Below are positions 34,017 to 38,776 of a DNA stretch of 38,776 bases, piece by piece. The translations under genes were made by a program, and so were the position numbers. Numbering within the stretch: the first letter of the stretch is position 1; each line of letters starts with the position of its first letter. The notes under the pieces are model-generated. The model had not been told where the DNA came from, made no database searches, and was given only the letters and a program-made list of their open reading frames with translations. Origin of the DNA: an uncultured Prevotella sp. (lineage in GTDB: Bacteria; Bacteroidota; Bacteroidia; Bacteroidales; Bacteroidaceae); NCBI GenBank assembly GCA_947174835.1, contig CAMWKM010000010.1:1-38776 (forward strand), given 5' to 3'.

Positions 34017-34715
34017 TTAATCTCCTTCAGGCGTAATCAGTTTATAGCCTTTGCCGTGGATATTGATGATTTCGATTTGAGGATCGTCTTTCAAATGCTT
34101 ACGCAACTTGGTGATATATACATCCATTGAACGAGCATTGAAGTAGTTGTCATCGATCCATATAGTTTTCAGGGCAAAGTCGCGCTGAAGAATCTCATTG
34201 GCATGGGAGCAGAGCAAAGCCAGCAGTTCGTTCTCTTTGGTGGTCAGCTTACGCTGTTCATCACCGATGGTGAGCAATTGCTTCTGAGTGTCGAAAGTAA
34301 ACTTGCCAATATGATAGAGTGTTGACTCCTTGTTCTTCTTGCCACGCACGCGGCGCAGGATAGCCTCAATACGGAAAACCAGTTCCTCCATAGAGAAGGG
34401 CTTGGTGATATAGTCATCGGCACCCAGTTTGAAACCTTCCAAAATGTCTTCCTTCAGAATCTTGGCTGTGAGAAAGATAATGGGGATTTCGGCATTGGCT
34501 GTACGGATCTCCTGTGCCAACGTGAAACCGTCTTTCTTTGGCATCATCACATCCAGCACGCAGATGTCGAACTTAGTTTTCATAAAAGCCTTGAAACCAG
34601 CTTCGCCATCGGGGCAGAGTTCTGCTTCATACCCTTTAGCGGCCAGATATTCACGCAGTAACATTCCGAGGTTCTCATCGTCCTCGCAAAGCAAGATTTT
34701 AAGTTTGTTTTCCAT
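34017..34715 (-). CDS. rprY: OmpR-family response regulator (RprY-like)
   Basis: 232-aa transcription regulator partner of the adjacent sensor kinase. The receiver domain has acidic ED at 11-12, phosphoacceptor D55 (CVLDVMMP), T83 and K105 (ITKPFS). The C-terminal winged helix follows (LTTKENELLALLCSHANEILQRDFALKTIW...MDVYITKLRKHL). Size and partner match RprX/RprY of Bacteroides; the symbol rests on remembered similarity. It starts 30 bp after the kinase gene. Confidence 0.93.
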   Translation of the reverse strand: MENKLKILLCEDDENLGMLLREYLAAKGYEAELCPDGEAGFKAFMKTKFDICVLDVMMPKKDGFTLAQEIRTANAEIPIIFLTAKILKEDILEGFKLGADDYITKPFSMEELVFRIEAILRRVRGKKNKESTLYHIGKFTFDTQKQLLTIGDEQRKLTTKENELLALLCSHANEILQRDFALKTIWIDDNYFNARSMDVYITKLRKHLKDDPQIEIINIHGKGYKLITPEGD

Positions 34716-34745
34716 AAAAATGTTATTAAAAAATGATTTAAATGT

Positions 34746-36302
34746 TTATTTTTCTTTGATGACGGGCAGTTTGATGATGAACTTTGAGCCTTTGCCCAGT
34801 TCGCTTTCGCACTTAATGTCGCCGTCGTGCAGATTGATTATCTTCTTGACGTAGGCCAGTCCCAGTCCGAAGCCCTTCACGTCATGCACATTGCCAGTGT
34901 GTACACGATAGAACTTGTCGAAGATTTTCTTCGTGTTCTCTTTCTTGATGCCTAATCCGTCGTCGCTGATAGAGAAACACAAGTGCTCGCCCTCATTCCA
35001 AGTGCGGATATGGATGTTGATGGGCTGGTCGGGCTTGCGGTACTTGACTGCGTTGTCCAGCAGGTTGGTAATAGCGTTCTGAAAGTGTACTTCGTCCACA
35101 TAGAGATCCGAATCAATAGCCTCAATTTCTGTAGTGATATGGCCACCCGTATGCTCCACGCGGAGTGAGAAAGTGCTGGCAATCTGTTCCAGTAGTTCGT
35201 TCAGGTCAAGTGCTTTCTTCTTAAATGAGGCCGTCTTGCGGTCGAACATTGACATTTGGAGCACTTTTTCCACCAGAAAGCGCAATCGTCGAGACTCGTC
35301 GCTGATGACGCTACCCAGATGTTTCATCATGGTCGGACTCTTGTCCACCGACTCATCATTCAGCATTTGTGCTGCCAATGAGATGCTTGAGATGGGCGTT
35401 TTCAGTTCATGGGTCATGTTGTTTATGAAGTCGTTCTTGATTTCTGTGTAACGCTTTTGACGGAAGATGACCACGATGGTAAAGAGAAAGGTGATGAGTA
35501 GCACCACGGTAAAGATGACAGATGGAATCATGAATCGCACCGAGGAGGAGATGTAACTGCTCATGTCAGGGAAATGCAGGCGTACGAAACCCATCTTCTG
35601 TGAAGGGTCATTGCGAAAGAGAATCTGTTCGTATCTCATTTCATTGCCATCCTCGCTGTAGTCCGGACAACGGTAGACTTCACGACCGTCGGCTGTGTGC
35701 ACGGTAAAATGGTAAGGGATGTTGATGCCATTGTTCTGCAACTCCTGACAGATGTCCCGGTCCAGCAGTTTGAAGTTTACACGTTCTTTCAGCGGCTTCT
35801 CGCTGGCTGTGTAGAGGATGTTGTAGACTACTTCGTCAAGTAGTTCTTTTTGGTAGACGTAACGGGTGCGCACCACTTCCTGTAGCGATTTCGTTGCCTC
35901 TGATAGTTGATCTTTGTCGGTACGCATCATCATAGCCTTTGGTACGTTGGCTGGCTTTGTGGTGAAAGTCTTTAACTCAAAAGCTGAATAGAAAGTGCCG
36001 TCATCGGCTGAAACCGAGAACTGGTGAGCCTGTTGGATGCTACCGTCCAGACCGTTGATAATCAACGAGTCCTGAATCACGGCACGGCGCTCCACCTCAT
36101 TGATATCTTTTTCCAGATAACGTAGCGTCTCGTTCATTTCCAAGTTGCGAGAGGCTTGATACAGGCTGCGGTTCACGCTCTCATTGAACTGCTCTTTCTT
36201 CATTTTCGCCATCTCTTCGATGTACGAGATTTGCAGATAGAGTAGCCCCAGAAACGAAAGTCCCATGATGATGGCTATGGTCCATATCGTAGATTTCTTC
36301 AT
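34746..36302 (-). CDS. rprX: Sensor histidine kinase (RprX-like)
   Basis: 518-aa inner-membrane kinase. Transmembrane helices at about 5-26 and 257-280 bracket a 230-residue periplasmic sensing domain. The cytoplasmic part has the dimerisation/phosphorylation helix FINNMTHELKTPISS (H298), then the ATPase domain with N box NAITNLLDNAVKY, G1 ISDDGLGI and G2 GFGLGLAYVKK. No HAMP domain is obvious; the second helix runs almost directly into the phosphorylation helix. The signal sensed is not evident. It is first in a two-gene operon with rprY. Confidence 0.93.
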   Translation of the reverse strand: MKKSTIWTIAIIMGLSFLGLLYLQISYIEEMAKMKKEQFNESVNRSLYQASRNLEMNETLRYLEKDINEVERRAVIQDSLIINGLDGSIQQAHQFSVSADDGTFYSAFELKTFTTKPANVPKAMMMRTDKDQLSEATKSLQEVVRTRYVYQKELLDEVVYNILYTASEKPLKERVNFKLLDRDICQELQNNGINIPYHFTVHTADGREVYRCPDYSEDGNEMRYEQILFRNDPSQKMGFVRLHFPDMSSYISSSVRFMIPSVIFTVVLLITFLFTIVVIFRQKRYTEIKNDFINNMTHELKTPISSISLAAQMLNDESVDKSPTMMKHLGSVISDESRRLRFLVEKVLQMSMFDRKTASFKKKALDLNELLEQIASTFSLRVEHTGGHITTEIEAIDSDLYVDEVHFQNAITNLLDNAVKYRKPDQPINIHIRTWNEGEHLCFSISDDGLGIKKENTKKIFDKFYRVHTGNVHDVKGFGLGLAYVKKIINLHDGDIKCESELGKGSKFIIKLPVIKEK

Positions 36303-36329
36303 ACCTCAGCTGTTTTTTTATTGACAACG

Positions 36330-36337
36330 CAAAGGTA
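36330..36337 (-). promoter_or_regulatory. -7 box of rprX operon
   Basis: TACCTTTG on the minus strand, about 28 bp before the rprX ATG. No good -33 TTTG is visible at the expected distance, which may indicate dependence on an activator; that is a guess. Confidence 0.55.
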
Positions 36338-36446
36338 TGAAGAAATTTTATAAGTAGAACTTTTAAGTTAATTATTTCTGTTAATTTTAACGTATTTAAC
36401 AGAAAGTGTTTGTTGTAATTGATTATTTGTTTTTAACTTGTATTTA

Positions 36447-38036
36447 TTATTCCTTGTCGTAGCCATGTGTGGGGTAGTCGATGGTATAGTGCAGACCTCG
36501 GCTTTCTTTGCGCTCTAAGGCAAAGCGGGTGATGAGGTAGCCCACGTTGATCATGTTGCGTAGTTCGCAAATGTCTTTCGTGGCCTTGACGCGCTTGAAG
36601 AGATTCTCAGTTTCCTCATAGAGGGCATCAAGACGTACCCAGGCGCGGTGCAGGCGCAGGTCACTGCGCACGATACCCACATAGTTGGACATGATTTCTC
36701 CAACCTCTTTCACCGATTGTGTGATAAGTATCTTTTCCTCGTTGGTCATCGTGCCCTCGTCGTTCCACTCAGGCACCTTGTCGTTGAAGTCGTACAGGTC
36801 AATATGCTCCAGCGAGTGCTTGGCAGCAGCATCGGCGTAGACCACGGCCTCTATAAGCGAATTGGAGGCCAGACGATTGCCACCATGCAAACCGGTGCAT
36901 GAACATTCACCGATGGCATAGAGCCGGTCAATGCTACTGCAACCGTTCAGATCAACTTTGATACCACCGCACATATAGTGAGCCGCAGGTCTGACGGGGA
37001 TGTAGTCGGTAGTAATATCAATGCCCATGCTGAGGCATTTCTGGTAGATATTGGGGAAGTGCTTGCGGGTTTCGGTTGGGTCTTTGTGGGTCACGTCCAG
37101 ACAAACGTGGTCGAGACCATGAATCTTCATCTCTTTGTCGATGGCTCTGGCTACAATGTCACGCGGAGCCAATGACAGGCGTTCGTCATATTTTTCCATG
37201 AACGACTGACCATTGGGCAGGCGCAGGATACCTCCATAGCCGCGCATGGCCTCGGTAATGAGAAAGGCAGGATGAGTCTCGCCAGGTGAATAGAGAGCCG
37301 TGGGGTGGAACTGCACAAACTCCATGTCCTGCACAGTGCCTTTGGCACGATAGACCATAGCCTCACCGTCACCGGTGGCAATGATGGGGTTGGTGGTGGT
37401 CTGATAGACTGCACCGCAACCACCGGTACACATCAGGGTGACCTTTGACAGATAAGTGTCGACCTTTTCCGTGTCAGGGTTCAACACGTATGCACCATAA
37501 CAATAAATATAAGGTGTACGACGGGTGACCTTGGCTCCCAAATGATGCTGTGTGATAATCTCCACGGCAAAATGGTTTTCCTTGATGGTGATGTTGGGAG
37601 TGTTTCTTACGGCCTCCATCAGTCCGCGCTGTATCTCGGCACCCGTGTCATCGGCATGGTGCAAGATGCGGAATTCAGAGTGACCGCCCTCACGGTGCAG
37701 GTCAAAATCTCCATTTTCTTTGCGGTCGAAATTGACACCCCAGTCCACCAATTTCTTAATCTGTTGGGGGGCGTTCCTGACTACTTGTTCTACAGCCTTG
37801 CGATCCGAGATATAGTCACCGGCAATCATGGTGTCTTCGATGTGCTTCTCGAAATTGTCCACCTCCAGATTAGTGACACTGGCCACGCCGCCCTGAGCAA
37901 ACGATGTGTTGGCTTCGTCGAGCGTAGTCTTACAGATGAGGCATACTTTTCCTTTTTTAGCGCGTGCTACCTTGAGGGCATAACTCATACCGGCCACGCC
38001 TGCTCCGATAATCAGAAAGTCGTATTTGTAGACCAT
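36447..38036 (-). CDS. nadB: L-aspartate oxidase
   Basis: 529-aa FAD enzyme oxidising aspartate to iminoaspartate, first step of de novo NAD synthesis. It has the dinucleotide fold GAGVAGMSYALK (about 11-22), SFAQGGVASV, HREGGHS, FVQFHPTALY, the substrate-loop RDIVARAID, and the FAD-binding end YAIGECSCTGLHGGNRLASNSLIEAVVYA. The helical C-terminal domain is of normal length. I prefer the ATG ending at 38036; a TTG three codons upstream (38045) would be only a few bases from the predicted transcript start. nadA and nadC are not in the window, so it appears alone. Confidence 0.95.
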   Translation of the reverse strand: MVYKYDFLIIGAGVAGMSYALKVARAKKGKVCLICKTTLDEANTSFAQGGVASVTNLEVDNFEKHIEDTMIAGDYISDRKAVEQVVRNAPQQIKKLVDWGVNFDRKENGDFDLHREGGHSEFRILHHADDTGAEIQRGLMEAVRNTPNITIKENHFAVEIITQHHLGAKVTRRTPYIYCYGAYVLNPDTEKVDTYLSKVTLMCTGGCGAVYQTTTNPIIATGDGEAMVYRAKGTVQDMEFVQFHPTALYSPGETHPAFLITEAMRGYGGILRLPNGQSFMEKYDERLSLAPRDIVARAIDKEMKIHGLDHVCLDVTHKDPTETRKHFPNIYQKCLSMGIDITTDYIPVRPAAHYMCGGIKVDLNGCSSIDRLYAIGECSCTGLHGGNRLASNSLIEAVVYADAAAKHSLEHIDLYDFNDKVPEWNDEGTMTNEEKILITQSVKEVGEIMSNYVGIVRSDLRLHRAWVRLDALYEETENLFKRVKATKDICELRNMINVGYLITRFALERKESRGLHYTIDYPTHGYDKE

Positions 38037-38337
38037 TTGTTTCAAGTTTTACGATGCAAATTTATATAAAAATTCCGAATTATAAGCCAGTCGAGATAAA
38101 AAACTTTATGTCATTCCCTCGAATACTTGTTTTTTGAGGTCAAAATGTCAAGTCCGCAACAATTTCAGGGCGTTTCCCTGATGGTACAAAGGTACAATTT
38201 TATTAAACAGTAGAAGGTTGATAGGCTCACCGCCACTGCTTGCCAATATCTTATCCCGAACTTGCGTAGGGTATGGTTTCCGTTTTTTAGTTATGAAATT
38301 TCCATAAGAGAGACAACTTTAGTCGTCACATTGCCTT
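38037..38337. other. Non-coding spacer between nadB and the CRISPR array
   Basis: No gene is supported. It contains the nadB -7 box (38057-38064), a small hairpin TCAGGG-cgttt-CCCTGA (38165-38181), a direct repeat GGTACAA/AGGTACAA (38183-38197) overlapping a second minus-strand TACCTTTG (38187-38194), and otherwise unstructured sequence. I see no anti-repeat of the CRISPR repeat here, so no tracrRNA candidate. Confidence 0.65.
38057..38064 (-). promoter_or_regulatory. -7 box of nadB
   Basis: TAAATTTG on the minus strand, about 20 bp before the preferred ATG. No clear -33 element is found. Confidence 0.55.
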
Positions 38338-38769
38338 GTCGTAATAACCACTCAAAATGTGGCCTTCCACAACCAAATAAAAATAAAGAACTTTGGATAT
38401 GGAGTTGTAATAACCACTCAAAATGTGGCCTTCCACAACTCTGAGGGGTGTTTCACCTTCTTGGTCCAAGTTGTAATAACCACTCAAAATGTGGGCTGAA
38501 AAAACAAGCTATCCCTGAAGAGTACGAGAAAGTTTGTTGTAATAACGACTCAAAATGTGGCCTTCCACAACACACCACGAATTCCGCCTACGTCGAACAT
38601 AGTTGTAATAACCACTCAAAATGTGGCCTTCCACAACTTTGTTTCGGATGCAAAGATAGCAAAAAAAGTTGTAATAACCACTCAAAATGTGGCCTTCCAC
38701 AACACACCACGTAAAATCTCAAAATGATTCTGATTTCTAATAACAACAAAAAAGATTGCATTCCAAAAC
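38338..38769 (-). CRISPR. CRISPR array, type VI-B (Cas13b)-like repeat
   Basis: Repeats are 36 bp and every visible spacer is exactly 30 bp (66-bp period). Repeats start at 38338, 38404, 38470, 38536, 38602 and 38668, with a degenerate one at 38734. Spacers: 38374-38403, 38440-38469, 38506-38535, 38572-38601, 38638-38667 and 38704-38733. Read on the minus strand the repeat begins GTTGTGGAAGG, has a central TTTTGAG and ends TTATTACAAC. It can pair GTTGT (1-5) with ACAAC (32-36) and CCAC (12-15) with GTGG (23-26), leaving TTTT in the loop. Those are described hallmarks of type VI-B repeats, and from memory it agrees with the Prevotella sp. P5-125 Cas13b repeat at about 30 of 36 positions. crRNAs would be spacer-then-repeat from the minus strand. 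No cas gene is in the window; an effector would have to lie beyond the right edge or elsewhere. Confidence 0.92.
38734..38769 (-). repeat. Degenerate terminal CRISPR repeat
   Basis: Starting exactly 66 bp after the last intact repeat, this 36-mer matches the consensus at 26 of 36 positions, including the TTATTA block and TGGAA on the minus strand, but has lost the terminal CAAC. Only 7 bases of the window follow it, so whether the array ends here is not visible. Confidence 0.75.
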
Positions 38770-38776
38770 AACAAGT

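Noticed and set aside
36303..36446. Terminator or gene between nadB and rprX
   Set aside because: Only a weak A/T-rich inverted repeat (CTGTTAA at 36378-36384, TTAACAG at 36396-36402) with no T tract is visible; not enough to call.
38221..38337. Insertion-sequence remnant beside the array
   Set aside because: The text vaguely resembles ends of Bacteroidetes insertion elements, but I find no inverted repeats, target duplication or transposase fragment.
38262..38714. Short open frames across the CRISPR array on both strands
   Set aside because: They translate the repeat unit itself (recurring NNHSKCGLPQ) because 66 bp is a multiple of three; they have no independent coding signal.
38338..38769. 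Type II-C (Cas9) or type V array
   Set aside because: Length 36/30 would also suit these, but no anti-repeat (tracrRNA) is seen nearby, the repeat end does not resemble the Cas12a stem, and the GTTG/CAAC ends with a TTTT loop match type VI-B.

Overview
The window looks like a chromosomal segment of a Prevotella/Segatella-type member of the Bacteroidales. The evidence is Bacteroidetes-style promoters (TTTG, about 19-20 bp, TAnnTTTG) before many operons, RprX/RprY-like two-component genes, AsnA-type asparagine synthesis, a pectin-degrading gene group whose enzymes carry short C-terminal sorting-like tails, and a CRISPR array whose repeat closely resembles the type VI-B (Cas13b) repeats of Prevotella. 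No rRNA, tRNA, transposase or phage gene was seen.

Layout: (1) 1-392 is non-coding, with a purine tract, three tandem 22-bp hairpin units, a 10-bp tandem repeat and a minus-strand terminator. (2) 393-10212, minus strand, is a three-gene pectin/rhamnogalacturonan operon: a PL11 lyase with a very long repeat-rich extension, a GH3 glycosidase and a CE8 pectinesterase. (3) 10459-18813, plus strand, holds asnA, then dnaX with a DivIC/FtsB-like gene and a small membrane protein, then a tightly coupled run of DUF4369 lipoprotein, dihydroorotase, stand-alone MetH reactivation domain, metallophosphoesterase and PlsC-type acyltransferase. (4) 18824-21177 has a minus-strand dolichol-phosphate-mannose-synthase-like glycosyltransferase and a divergent DUF1846 gene. 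A second copy of the triple-hairpin element and a bidirectional terminator follow. (5) 21354-38036 is entirely minus strand: an outer-membrane beta-barrel; dxs-trkA-trkH-phosphatase; PBP1A-ilvD-ilvB-ilvN; rprX-rprY; and nadB. (6) 38338-38769 is the CRISPR array, which reaches the window edge.

How the genes work together: the lyase cuts the rhamnogalacturonan-I backbone, the esterase de-methylates homogalacturonan and the GH3 enzyme trims released sugars. ilvD, ilvB and ilvN are core branched-chain amino acid enzymes, but ilvC is absent here. trkA and trkH form a potassium uptake system. The MetH reactivation protein implies that a MetH lacking this domain is encoded elsewhere.

The most interesting items are the orphan-looking type VI-B array (any effector gene must lie outside this window), the two copies of a covarying triple-hairpin element, the lyase fused to autotransporter-type repeats, and the split MetH reactivation domain.
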